From Tricholoma matsutake (lineage: Eukaryota > Basidiomycota > Agaricomycetes > Agaricales > Tricholomataceae): DNA of 64,000 nucleotides. This document shows, piece by piece, positions 29,311-40,039 of the stretch (position 1 is its first letter; every line of letters starts with the position of its first letter). The stretch spans positions 2,914,001 through 2,978,000 of the forward strand of contig AP026543.1 in assembly GCA_026075535.2 (NCBI GenBank), in the 5' to 3' direction. Under the pieces are notes generated by a model. It was not told where the DNA came from and did not search any database. It saw only the letters and a program-made list of their open reading frames with translations. Both the position numbers and the translations under genes were made by a program.

Positions 29311-31152
29311 ATGTCACATTTTGTGACTGTCATGACCCCCCTACAGAGTGTGACATGAATGCAGCCATAGTACAGCCATCGACTACTCTAGCTTACTGTA
29401 AAATAGCTATCTAATAATGATTGAGTACAGTTGAGAAGATGTTCACACTGTAACTGTGCTCTGTATCTGCACAAATGATGTGGTAATTCAAGTGAAGAGT
29501 CAAGGTCCCCATACCTAATGCATGCTTTCTTGAGCAATGTACACAGATTGATCACCTCATGATGAGCAAGGAAATCCATATCTTCATCATCTTCATCATC
29601 ATCTTCATCATCAAGCTCAATTATCTCACCCTGTGCGACAGCCATCTCATGTAGGACATCAGCTGTGATCTCGGCATCACCTCCTTCAAATTTATATGGT
29701 GAGTCACCAACTTTGTGCTCTTCAATTGGGTCAACAAGGTCGTCAAGGGTAGGTGGGGGTCCAATGATCCGTTTGTGCTTGACTAGGTCATCAATGGAAT
29801 CCATTAAATCTTTTTCTGCTTTGACGATCTGAGAGGGAGCTGGGCCAAGATCAGATCACAATTGAAGTGGGAGTAATCTGATTGTTAATCATGGTAATTG
29901 AGTTGTCAATGAAAGCCATGCTAGTGCTTCTTGTGCTTTTACAATGTAGCCCTCCACATTCATAACCGCATCGAGGGCCGGCTGCCAATCCTGTGCATTG
30001 TATCGATTACCAAGGTGATTTTTCAATTGTTCCTCAGCAGCAGGCAAGGTCATGCTGCTTGTTGTGAAGTTTCGGAGTATGTCCCATGCACCACAATCTG
30101 AACGTGGAGAAGATGTATCTATATCATGGTCTAAAACCTCCCTATAGAATCTGAATGAGCAATTGTATGAAGTGCTTCATTAACTATGTATACAATCACA
30201 AACCCTTGGATTTTTGTGTGGTCCCAGCAATTTTTGATGGTTGATCGTTCGACTTGCCTCCAGGCCTTGCATGCTAACAACATTCCTTCCAGTAAATTGA
30301 TCTTGTAAATTTCATGTTCCCCTGGCTCATCCTTCTTGATTGCATCAGGGCAGAACTCTCAGTGATAGTAAGCCTTGAAGCACCTGATAATTCCTGCATC
30401 CAATGGCTGGACAAATGAAGTCATATTGGGCTCAAAGGGCAAGAGGCAAATATTTTGCAGTTTATATTGGATATTGTGGCCTGAGAAATTGTCAAGTGTG
30501 AGACAGATATGTCAGTTCTGGTTGTGCACTTTTATGTCGAGATCCTTAATATACCTGAAGCCAAATCAGATCAGCCATGCACCTACCAACTTGGGCCACT
30601 AGTGCATAAAAAATAATTTGCTTACTCTTCGAATAGCTCACAAGTCATCCAAGCCTTCTTGTTGTTCCAATAGTAGAAGCCTCACTCAGCAGGGCTCTGT
30701 TTCTTAAAGCACCATGGCTTTTTTGCCTTACCAATATACATCGGCGGTAAGCACTCACTTCCATCCACATTACATGCAAAGAGTATTGTGATCCTAAAAT
30801 TTTCCTTCTTCTTTCCAGCCATCTGTTTTGAAGCAAGCCCTCAATCTGGTGGTGCACTAAGATTTTGGATCAGGAGACTGCAGTGATGATTGGCAGATCA
30901 TTTTACTGACTCACAAAGGAAACAGGCTGCATTCATCAGCATTCCACTGATCCTTCTTGCCAAAATCATTCCTATATGCTTACACTCTGCATCCATGGCC
31001 TCGATATCTACTGACCCAGCCTCCCCATGTCAACATCTGTCCTTGTAGCCATATGCCTTACAGAATGGGACAATCCACCCATTTCCACTGAGGTGCTCTG
31101 CTTCTGGAACATTAAACTCTTCCTCAAACTTGAGCTGCTTTGCCTTCAACAT

Positions 31153-31554
31153 TGTTAGGGCAACACCCACTATCTGCTAGCTAAGACTGTGCGGGTTCTC
31201 TCTACAAGAAGGGGGTGGGATCCACGCTTGTGATGGGGGAACTGATGGTTTTGATGTGAGGGGTTATTAATAGGTGAGTTTGTTGAGATAGGCCTTTCAC
31301 ACCGAAAGTGTAGGTGGAATACCTAAGAGAACACAACTGGGGTCCCCTAGGCATATATTTAGGGTTTATATACTATGTTACATATATTGTACATTGTTGT
31401 TACCAATGCATTTGCACATACATGTACATATTTATGCATGTGAAATAAAATTCTCACGCTATCAAAGTGTAGCGTAATTTGGCATCATGTAGTGTAATTC
31501 GACATAATAAAATAGAAATGAAATTTTATTAGGTAATGGGGTGGTTTTCTAACA
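31153..31554 (-). repeat. Gypsy-2 3' LTR
   Basis: 402 bp, same length as the 5' copy. I count by eye roughly twenty-odd differences between the two, mostly transitions. The polypurine tract is at 31555-31567 on the opposite side from the target duplication. Confidence 0.9.
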
Positions 31555-31565
31555 TTACCCCCCTT

Positions 31566-34500
31566 TTATGCCTTGACTTCCAGGTGAGAAAATATTATGT
31601 TTGTCCCCTCTGTGAAATTTTGGTAAGGCTGGAATTTCATCCCCTCATACACCATTCTTGCAATGCGACGCCAAGCATTTGGATTATGTTTAAAGAATTG
31701 GGCGATTGTGTTACGCACTCGCTTACAATTCTCTTTGGGTTCCCACGAATTATTTTGTCAGTGTAGTTTTTCCACTTTATTAAAAACTCCAATTTGTTCC
31801 ATCGAAGACATGAGTCTAGAATTTCTTCAACTATGTATTCTGGAGCACCTTCTACTATTATTGGAGGTTGTGGAGTAGTTTGTTGGCCAGGAATAGTGGG
31901 TGGGCGGTAAGGGCATAGGCGGGATATGTTAATCTCGGGATCAATCTTGAATGATCGGGGTAATTTTAGCACTACCACATTAGGCGAGATCACTTTAGAG
32001 ATTGCATATGGGCCAATTTGTTTCTCTGTAAGTTTCCTCAAAGGTCGTGGAATATTCAGGTCCTTGGTACTTAGCCATACCAAGTCACCAACTTTGTACT
32101 CTGGAGTGCATGCTCGAGTACGATCCGTGTGTCGCATCATGTCATCACGTGCTTTCTTCAATGCTGCCTCTGCTTCTTCTTGTACCTTTTGCATCTTCGA
32201 TACAAAATCTTCTACCGACTGTACTTTGACTTCCCTTCTGGGTTCTACTCCCATGCGAGGATGATATCCATAATTTGCGAAAAAGGGTGACATACGAGTA
32301 GCTGAATGGAATTTGTTATTGTGGGAAAATTTGGCAATTGCCAGCCATTTGGGCCAGTCAGTTTGTCAGTAGTTGACAAACATACGTAGGTACTGCTCCA
32401 ACTCCTGGTTCATTCTCTCTGTTTGCCCATCAGTCTGCGGGTGATATGCCGTAGATAATTTAGTTTGAATTCCCAATATGTTGTTTAGTTCTCACATAAA
32501 TGCAGAAGCAAATTGTGGTCCACAATCAGAGATAATGGTATTGGGTAACCCATGTAACCACCATACCTGATTTAGATAGAGGCACGCCAAGCCCAATGAT
32601 GAGGTTTCTGTAGTAGTAGGAATAATATGGACCTCCTTTGTGAAGTGGTCACATACTACAAATATTGCATTGTACCCTTGAGCCTTGGGTAATCCAGTAA
32701 TAAAATCCACAGATATATCTTGCCATGGCACTTTAGGTCCCAACACATACTTTGAAATTCCAGGCCACCAATAATTTCTCATTACTAATTCCAACATCTT
32801 CCATCTTCCTGGGTGTCTGGCAATTGGCGTATTGTGATGTAACTGGATGATCTCCCTTCACAAATCCTGATCCTTCGGTACATACACTTTTCCTCAAAAC
32901 AACACCAACCCTTGTTCCTCAGCCCATTCATCTCCTTTGATATTACCTTTCTTCTCTCCCTTCAGAGCTTTCATGGCTTCCACTACTTCATCATCCATTT
33001 CCGAACATTGTCTAATTTTAGACAACATTTCTGTTTCCGAGCTATCTATTAATAGATGCCCTTGATGCATAGCGCAAATACGAAAGTATTCAGGTTTGAG
33101 TAAGGTAACATTCTTATTGTCCTCCTCCACCCCCCTTTTATGATCAATACATCTGGATAATGCATCTGCTTTCCTCATTAAGCTTCCCGCTTTGTGGACT
33201 GAGTGAAAATTGAAACACGATAGGAATAGTGCCCAATGTGCTTGCCTGTGATTAAGCTTTTTAGCGGACATGAAGTATTGCAGATTTTGAGGATCCATCC
33301 AGATCTCAATCTCATGTGTACATCCCTCCAAATAATGCCTCCACACCTCCAATGCTCGTATTATCCCCAACATTTCTTTGTCATGCACATCATAATTCCT
33401 TTCCACATCATTCAACCCTTTTGACAAGTATGCACAAGGATGCCATTTGTCATCTTCACACAGCATTGATAATACTGCTCCAGTAGCAAAATTGGATGCA
33501 TCAGATTCCACTTGCAAAAGGTGTGTGAAATCTACTGGGGCTAATATTGGTCCCTCCACAAACCTCCTCTTCAACTCCTCAAATGCTGTCTGCTGCTGCT
33601 CTCCCCACCTCCACACTACTCCCTTTCATGTAAGGTTATGTAAGGGTGCAGCAATTTTAGAAAAATTGTGCACAAAGTGACAATAATAATTTGCGAGCCT
33701 CAAGAAGGCTTGAACCTCCTTGACACAGGTGGGTGCAGGCCAATCTGTGATCACCTGTACCTTGATCAGATCCATTTTGATTCCGTTAGGGCTGATCAAT
33801 AATCCTAGGAACTCAATCTTGCTTGCCCCAAACACACACTTCTCTGGTTTCAAAAATAGATCATTCTCTGCCAACCTCCGTAACACCTCCTGTACTATTG
33901 CCTCATGATTTTCTTCATCCTCCATGAATATCAGAATGTTGTCAACAAATATTATTACCATGCCTTTGTCTATTACGTCCTTGAAAATGTCATTCATCAT
34001 ATTTTGAAAGGTCGGGGGACTATTAGTCATCCCAAAAAACATGACAAGTGGCTCGAAGGATCCTCGACACGTGGCAAATGCAGCCTTCCACTCATCTCCT
34101 TTCTTTATTTGTATATTGTTGTATCCCCATCGTAAATCCAATTTTGTAAAGACCTTGGCTTTTCCCACCTTGTCAATTATTTCTGAAATCAATGGCAGGG
34201 GGTATGCGTTCTTCGCTGTCCACTCATTCAGATACCTATAATTGGTACACATCCTCTTCCTTTGGTCTTTCTTTGGCACAAAGAATATTGGTGATGTCTG
34301 CAGTGATTTCAAAGGTCATATGTATCCTTTACGCAATTGCTCCTTCAGGAATGCATCCACTTCTTCTTGTTCCATCGGAGATAATGGATATACCTTCGAC
34401 TAACCCTGGCTTCATCTCAATCGCATGATCCCATGGCTTCCACACTGGCATTCGCTCAGACTCCTTCTTCTGGAACACTGACAGATGTTCATGATACACT

Positions 34501-35305
34501 TTTGGCACCCATTCCTCCACTGGCTTCTCCACCTTCACAATATTCTTGTCCCACAACTGTCCTCCATGGATCGTTCTAAAGGTTTGCTTCTGCTCTTCTT
34601 TCTCGATCATGATTGGAACTTCCTCATTTGGCATTTCCTCATCCTCCACTTCCTCCATCGTAACAGAGTACTTTCTCGGACGTTCTTTCTCTTTCTTTTT
34701 CCTTTTTTCCTTCTTCATCTTCCTCCCATACACATTACATTCTTTAGGACAACAAGTCATTTGTACTTTCCCAGTTTTCCAATCAATTTCAGGATTATGC
34801 TTCCATAACCATGGACATCCTATTATTAGATTGGTTTTCCCAAGATCGGACACTTCGAATATGGTTCGCTCCTGATGCTCCTGATACTTTAGGATCATAG
34901 TCACCTCCTCCTTGATAGTTCCTCCACGATTGACTGTTCCGTCAATATTGTACACCATTATAGGTGTGCCAGCTTGCGTGTGTTAATACCATGTCTGGTA
35001 ATTAAGGATCGATTAATAAATAATCCTGTAGCACCATTATCAAGCAACACTTCCACATCAATAGCTGCATGCGTGTCCACTGTCTTCAGTCCCACAGTCA
35101 AGGTGATTTCGGGTTCTATTTGTGCAGAGCGAATAAAGAATTTAGGGGTTTTCAGAAATGATGTGTGAAAATTGTCACGTGATTCAGAATGGTTATACTC
35201 CTCCTCGATTTCCTTTTCTGATTTGCTCTGGGTTTCCTCAGATACTAATACATTGTAACAATTCTGGGTCACCAATGGGTAAACCTTCACTGGGACTCTT
35301 CCACA
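31566..35305 (-). pseudogene. Gypsy-2 Pol: protease, RT, RNase H, integrase, chromodomain
   Basis: Protease with EVLLDNGATGLFINRSL (near 35040; DNG in place of DSG) and TNLIIGCPWLWKHNPEIDW. RT with KLDLRWGYNNIQIKKGDEW (34130) and the catalytic box IIFVDNILIF (33930), where VDN replaces the usual MDD, a G to A change. RNase H VESDASNFATGAVLS, integrase KDISVDFITGLP-type segment (near 32700), SDCGPQFASAF and [20 protein letters not shown], and a chromodomain EYIVEEILDS ending SWEPKENC. Frame changes lie near 34958, 34390 and 31765; TGA codons fall at likely Arg sites. Stop TAA at 31566-31568. Confidence 0.88.
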
Positions 35306-36381
35306 AAATTTTTCTGCTTGCCTTCCTCTGGCTTCACTTCCTCAATTGTAGCTTCCCTTATCTTTCTTTTCTGCCTACAATTCCTAGAAATGTGTCCTAA
35401 CTGCCCACAGTTAAAACATTTAAGTGGGGCTTGTCTCCCTGCTTGATCAACCTCCATTGCCTCTGCTGGTGCTGCTGACTCCCTAACTATAGGTGTCACT
35501 GCCATGGCCAGTGGCTGTGCCCTTGGAGCTTGCACCTGAGGCACCTTTCCTTTCTTGGACTTTCCTCCTGATGACTTTCCAAATTTACTACTTCCATACA
35601 TCAACTTTGACTCTGCCTGTTCCTGCTGATATTGCCGGTCAAGGTGCATTGTCCAATTATACCACTCGTCCAACTTCTCTGGCATAGAAGGTAGTCGGTA
35701 GATAGACTTGAATAAATAGGGATTTAATCCTGCTTTCAAAATTTCTACCAAGGCGGCTTCTCCCATGTCCGTTTGTGAAGCTTCTGCTTTGAACTGCAAA
35801 ATAAATTCATCCGCCGTTAAGGAACCTTGGCGCATGGTCTTTAATTTAGCATTGGCTGTCACCTTTGGATTAGGGTCTCCAAACTGTGCCTCCAATCTCT
35901 CCAGAAATTCCTTGAAGGTTGCAAATGGTTTATTTCCCATGGCAATTTGATTAATAGCCTCATTTCTCCAGAACTGTGCTTTCCCCCCCTGAATGTATGA
36001 GAGAGCGAACATAATCCTAGACTCGGCTGTACGAAACTCTGGCTTCCTCCCATGGATGTACAATACTATAGAGCTGATGAAGGATTTTGTATTCTCCATG
36101 GTACCGTCAAAGTGTGGGGGCATGTACTTAGGTAAGCACACTTTTCCATTTCTGGATTTCTCTGCCATCTCATCCTCCTGCAATATCCACTCCACCATCT
36201 CCTCCATCTCATCATCTCTTTCTCCTATCATCTCTGGCTGTACTTCTGCTTGTCTGGGCTGTGATGCTGCCAATACTGACACTAATTGCAACATTTGTGC
36301 TGTGAGCGCATCAATTTTCACCTCCAGTGCTGGTATGGGAACAGGATTAGGACCGGGATTAGAAGTTGAAGGTTCGGACAT
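35287..36381 (-). CDS. Gypsy-2 Gag, intact 364-aa frame
   Basis: Open from ATG 36381 to TGA 35287-35289. Capsid-like region with PPHFDGTMENTKSFISSIVL, FWRNEAINQIAMGNKPF, LEAQFGDPNP and LTADEFILQFKAEA. A basic spacer precedes a CCHC zinc knuckle CFNCGQLGHISRNC near 35430. Length is normal for gypsy Gag and no internal stop is present. It would assemble particles and bind RNA. The terminal TGA could itself be a mutated Arg codon, but the -1 slippery site just upstream suggests it is near the true gag end. Confidence 0.85.
   Translation of the reverse strand: MSEPSTSNPGPNPVPIPALEVKIDALTAQMLQLVSVLAASQPRQAEVQPEMIGERDDEMEEMVEWILQEDEMAEKSRNGKVCLPKYMPPHFDGTMENTKSFISSIVLYIHGRKPEFRTAESRIMFALSYIQGGKAQFWRNEAINQIAMGNKPFATFKEFLERLEAQFGDPNPKVTANAKLKTMRQGSLTADEFILQFKAEASQTDMGEAALVEILKAGLNPYLFKSIYRLPSMPEKLDEWYNWTMHLDRQYQQEQAESKLMYGSSKFGKSSGGKSKKGKVPQVQAPRAQPLAMAVTPIVRESAAPAEAMEVDQAGRQAPLKCFNCGQLGHISRNCRQKRKIREATIEEVKPEEGKQKNFVEESQ
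35305..35311 (-). promoter_or_regulatory. Predicted -1 frameshift site between gypsy-2 gag and pol
   Basis: On the minus strand the Gag frame reads CAG AAA AAT TTT GTG, giving the heptamer A AAT TTT, which fits X XXY YYZ. A -1 shift leads into FCGRVPVKVYPLVTQN, the start of Pol, without a stop. The Gag stop is five codons further on. Confidence 0.5.
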
Positions 36382-36842
36382 AATTGTAGAATCTGTGATG
36401 AATCACTTCTTCGACAAATTCAAAATTTTTTCTTTGAGACCTCTCCAAATGTTTACAGGTCACGTGATGGTTCGTCGATTGTTCATCATTTGTCAGGCGC
36501 CTGTTTTGACACTTTGGATCAATAACCCTTCCAACAGTGCCTGATCTCAGAGATAACACTGAATTTGGCTTGTAACTAAAATAGTCGTCCGAATAGAGTG
36601 ATGTAAATCATAACTAAACCAGATCTGATCAGTTGTCTGGTTGCAGCTGTCCTAATGATGAGCACTGCCTGTCAATCACTATCAGTCGCAATGTAAGGTG
36701 AGGCCTGGTGTCAGCTTATGAAAGAAAAGGTAGATTACATATATACAAGTACTTCCGGCTTGTGCCGAAAGGATGAGTAATTGGATGTGGTGCAGTGAAA
36801 CAATGACGTATGTGCAAGTAAGAGAAGGCACACTGATATGGG

Positions 36843-37076
36843 TAGTTGTGGTCTTCTGTTAGGGCGACACCCACTATCTGCTAGCTAAGACCATGCGGGT
36901 TCTCTCTACAAGAAGGGGGCGGGATCTGCACTCGTGATGGGGGAACTGATGGTTTTGATGTGAGGGGTTATTAATAGGTGAGTTTGTTGAGATAGGCCTT
37001 TCACACCGAAAGTGTAGGTGGAATACCTAAGAGAACACAACTGGGGTCCCCTAGGCATATATTTAGGGTTTATATA
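36843..37076 (-). promoter_or_regulatory. Gypsy-2 promoter and possible self-priming pair
   Basis: In the 5' LTR a TATATAAA box (37069-37076) is followed about 30 nt later by AGTTGTGTTCT (37042 to 37032). The sequence just after the LTR, GAAGACCACAACT (36856 to 36844), is its reverse complement at 10 of 11 positions. This resembles the exact pair in gypsy-1 and suggests self-priming. Confidence 0.45.
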
Positions 37077-37258
37077 CTATGTTACATATATTGTACATTG
37101 TTGTTACCAACGCATTTGCACATGTGCATACATATTGAGGCATGTGAAATAAAATTCTTACACTATCAAAGTGTAGCATAATTTGGTGTCATGTAGCGTA
37201 ATTCGACATAATAAAATAAAAATGAAATTTTATTAGGTAATGGGTTGGTTTCCTAACA
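36857..37258 (-). repeat. Gypsy-2 5' LTR
   Basis: 402 bp. Starts TGTTAGGAAACC at 37258 on the minus strand and ends CGCCCTAACA at 36857. Flanked on the outside by the target duplication AACAT. Confidence 0.9.
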
Positions 37259-38159
37259 AACATCAGACCAGTAACAGACTCTTTCTTCTCCTCCTCTATA
37301 TGCCTCACCTAGAGAACAAGGGCCCTTTCAACATCTGGTCCTGTGATGACATGTGGACACTTCAAAGAAAGTGAGATATGACCCACCTCTCAAGCTCCTT
37401 GTGTGACTTCATCTTCCTGGACAGGGTGCACTGCATAAATATCAATGCACCATCGGACTTCAAAGCAAAGTGCTTCACAATGTCACCTTGGGTTATTCTG
37501 GGGTGCTGGTCAATGAATGCAAAAACTGTCATCTAGTCATGTAGTGTTAAGTTTTCATGCCCCTTTTCTTTGATTATCTTTGCAGAAGTTTTTGGTGCAT
37601 CCTTTGCAACAGGAACCTTGGGCTTTCGCTGGTTTGGGCTTTTTGTGAGGTTTCTGAGTAGGCTCAGGGGGCATTTTGTTGAATATGCAACTAAAATTTC
37701 CATACACTGCTTATGAGGGGAGACGTGGCATTGAAAAAATTGACATTTCACACACTATACTTTCCTTGGACACAGCTATCATTCTTGTATATTACAATTC
37801 TGGGCATGCCCAAATGATTGACTGGGCACTCAATCACAATCACTGTCAAAAACTGTGTTTTCATACTGCATATCACCACCACCAGACCTATGCATTATGC
37901 ACCTCTTGTCCCTGCATCCCATGATGGTTCCAATGCAAAAGCTATGCAAGATGAGAATTATGCATGATTACATTATGCATTATGAAAAAGTCTACTGTAT
38001 GACTAAATTTACATGTTTTTGTTGAGATGTGAGACTGCACCTCACAAATGGTTTGGAGTCTGATTTTTCCACTCTCAAGGTGAACCAAACATAGTTTTGA
38101 ACTTATTCCAACTTGTAATGCTTGTGGAAATTGTATTATGAAAGTTACATGACATGCTC

Positions 38160-38417
38160 ACTACACCAAAAATTCACTCTAGTCTAGCCACAGCATTTCC
38201 TAAGAATCACGTGGTGCAAAGAAAGTGCTGGGTCAATAGCATTCAGTATAGTCAATACTTCATCCTACATGATAGGATCTTCACATACTCACCTATTTTC
38301 CTTCTTACTCAATACCAGTTCATATAGCCCACTGGTGGCTGCATAGACAAATGTTCCAAGTAGTTATGAGTAGAATTATAATGGTCCATAAGTCTATAGG
38401 AGAGGTAGAGAATCAAT
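38160..38417 (-). pseudogene. Unknown intron-containing gene, copy M, part beyond gypsy-3
   Basis: The reverse complement aligns with the plus-strand copy P at about 48800-48990: TATAGACTTATGGACC against TACAGACTCATGGACT, and a shared AATAGGTGAGTATGTGAAGA donor region. With 48059-48425 it makes one minus-strand gene fragment into which gypsy-3 is inserted. Reading frames are broken. Not identified. Confidence 0.5.
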
Positions 38418-38645
38418 TGTAAGCTCACCTCAGATAGAGTTGAGCTTCACTGAGTCAGACAAAGCAGAATAGGATCAGGATATATAATCGAGTGAGAGGT
38501 ACAGAAGAATACAGTAGTGGTAATGGAATGTAAGAGAGAAAAAGGGGAAGGAAGGAAGGCGAGGTCTCGAGCCTGAAGTATATATATGGGGAATAATGAC
38601 AGCTGTTTAAATATACATAACCAATGAGTAAGCTCCAGGATTACA
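38418..38645 (-). repeat. Gypsy-3 3' LTR
   Basis: 228 bp. Nearly identical to 47828-48053 apart from scattered transitions and a short indel near 38455. Confidence 0.9.
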
Positions 38646-38729
38646 CCCTCCCCCCCTCTGAAAAATTCTGCACATCAGCCAGCAACCAGAGAAGGGAAAT
38701 AGGTGAATATAGTAAAACTGCTCATCGGG

Positions 38730-39973
38730 TAGTGTTGAAGGGTCCAGTCCATAGAACTGAAAAAAGACTGAAATTGGACTGAATTGGACTGGAAAAGACC
38801 AGACCAGTGGTCTATTTATGGACTGGTCTTTTGAGTTCAGTTAGCAGTCTTTCCATTTTGAAAAATGTTGTAAAACCAAAGAAAACCAGTCTAAACCAGT
38901 TTTATTGTGGGAACATATATTGGACCATGTTCCCACATGAAATCCGGCAAATTTGACCTCTGGTTCATAAAAGATGGTTAAGAATTGAGCAAGATATAAC
39001 CAAATCTATTTTTGTATGAGTATTTTGTTGTATCAGATTGATTTTCATTTCATCTTACTCATATGTTGATCATTTGCTTGATTATATGAATGATCATAGG
39101 ACTGACATGTATAATAATACTCCCACCATTTGTCAATGCATGCTATGCATCACATAATTTATGGTTGTCACATTACATTTCTTGGTGTTCAGCATGAGTC
39201 ATTCAGTAGATGTATTTTTATATTGATCATAGCCAAGTCAAATCTTGATGAAATGTCTTAAAAGTTAAACCAAATGATGGGGAATTACAATGTCTATCCA
39301 TCTGTATAGTGGTTATAAGGTCCAGGTAATATTTGCTAAGATACATATGGGTTATATTAATACAACACATTTCACAACAAAACATTGGTCTGAACCAGTC
39401 TTAACTGGTCTTTTTTGGTCTTTTAACCAGAAAGGACTGGTCCTATGGTGCCAATCACTTAGTCACCACTACTTGTGTGCAGACACAAAATTGCTTTGGG
39501 GGTCAAAAAATATACACTCTTACTATATATGGGCATAAGTAAGGCCACAAGGAGTGAACATTTTGATGTAGTATAGCCCCACAGGGCCACTCAGAATAGC
39601 TGAGCATGCAGCATTCAACTTTCTGGGTACCAAAATGGCTGAAAATCTGGTAAAATAGCCTGATTTGTCAGCCATGTGCAAACTTGGGGATGGGTGGAGA
39701 AAAAAACTCCCTCAATATTGAGTCTAAATTTAATTCCTCTTGAGGATCTTTTTGGCTCGCCAAAAGGAGCATTTTCCCAAGAGGAAATAAATCAGGGATT
39801 TTTTTTGAATTTTGTATGATTTTTGCACAAAAGTAGTGGTGACTAAGTGATTGGCACCATAGGTGGTCCAGTTCAGTTCTAGCAGTATCTGGGTTGGTCC
39901 TGGACTGGTTTAGGTTGCAGTCTTTATGTTTTTGGGTCAAAATACTGAACTGAACTGGACCCTTAAACACTAT
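38730..39973. mobile_element. hAT-c: non-autonomous hAT-like element inside gypsy-3
   Basis: Inverted termini TAGTGTT(G/T)AAGGGTCCAGT. Flanking 8-mers TCATCGGG (38722-38729) and TCATCAGG (39974-39981) differ by one transition. Subterminal regions are full of GGACTGG/CCAGTCC-type motifs. No coding sequence. It lies between the chromodomain end of gypsy-3 Pol and the 3' LTR. Confidence 0.78.
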
Positions 39974-40039
39974 CATCAGGTGCATTAAAAACCCCTCAGG
40001 GAAAAGCTACCACCAGCAGGGACATGATGAAGAAGAAAT

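Larger units (their letters stand above)
23800..29330 (-). mobile_element. Helitron (rolling-circle transposon), decayed; ends approximate
   Basis: Minus-strand fragments in the order N-terminal domain, Rep with HUH and two-Tyr motifs, linker, and Pif1-like helicase define a Helitron RepHel protein. The 5' TC end and the 3' hairpin with CTRR were not located. Limits are set by the outermost coding similarity and by the Tigger element that begins at about 29373. Confidence 0.8.
31153..37258 (-). mobile_element. Gypsy-2: full-length chromodomain Ty3/gypsy retrotransposon inside Tigger
   Basis: LTRs of 402 bp each at 31153-31554 and 36857-37258, both bounded by TGTTAG and CTAACA. The target duplication is AACAT (31148-31152 and 37259-37263). 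A polypurine tract (AAAAGGGGGGTAA on the minus strand) abuts the 3' LTR. Gag, protease, RT, RNase H, integrase and chromodomain follow in order. It has fewer lesions than gypsy-1: an intact Gag frame, about three single-base frame changes and several TGA codons in Pol. Confidence 0.93.
29388..37740 (-). pseudogene. Tigger/pogo transposase (CENP-B-like HTH plus DDE), split by gypsy-2
   Basis: N-terminal helix-turn-helix (FAFIDQHPRITQGDIVKHFA, about 37460-37530) and VITGPDVERALVL precede the gypsy-2 target site. Then come KFEEEFNVPEAEHLSGNGWI (about 31050-31130), the first catalytic Asp in NADECSLFP, GKKKENFRITILFACNVDGS, FKKQSPAE, LTLDNFSGHNIQ (second Asp) and EPNMTSFVQPLDAGIIRCFK. The C-terminal tail has VGDSPYKFEGGDAEI and LLDSYFTVS. 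Introns predicted at 30857-30914, 30555-30625 and 30142-30203. TGA codons replace Arg at several sites. It would bind the ends and cut and paste the element. The interval 31148-37263 is gypsy-2, not coding for this protein. Confidence 0.8.
29373..37997 (-). mobile_element. Tigger/pogo-type (Tc1/mariner) DNA transposon, interrupted by gypsy-2
   Basis: A transposase gene runs on the minus strand from about 37740 to 29388 once gypsy-2 is removed. The right end has CAGTAGACTTTTTCATAATG (reading inward from 37997) next to a TA. The left end may be TACAGCCATCGACT at 29371, a degenerate match; the ends are therefore tentative. It lies only about 40 bp from the last recognisable Helitron coding sequence. 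Confidence 0.7.
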
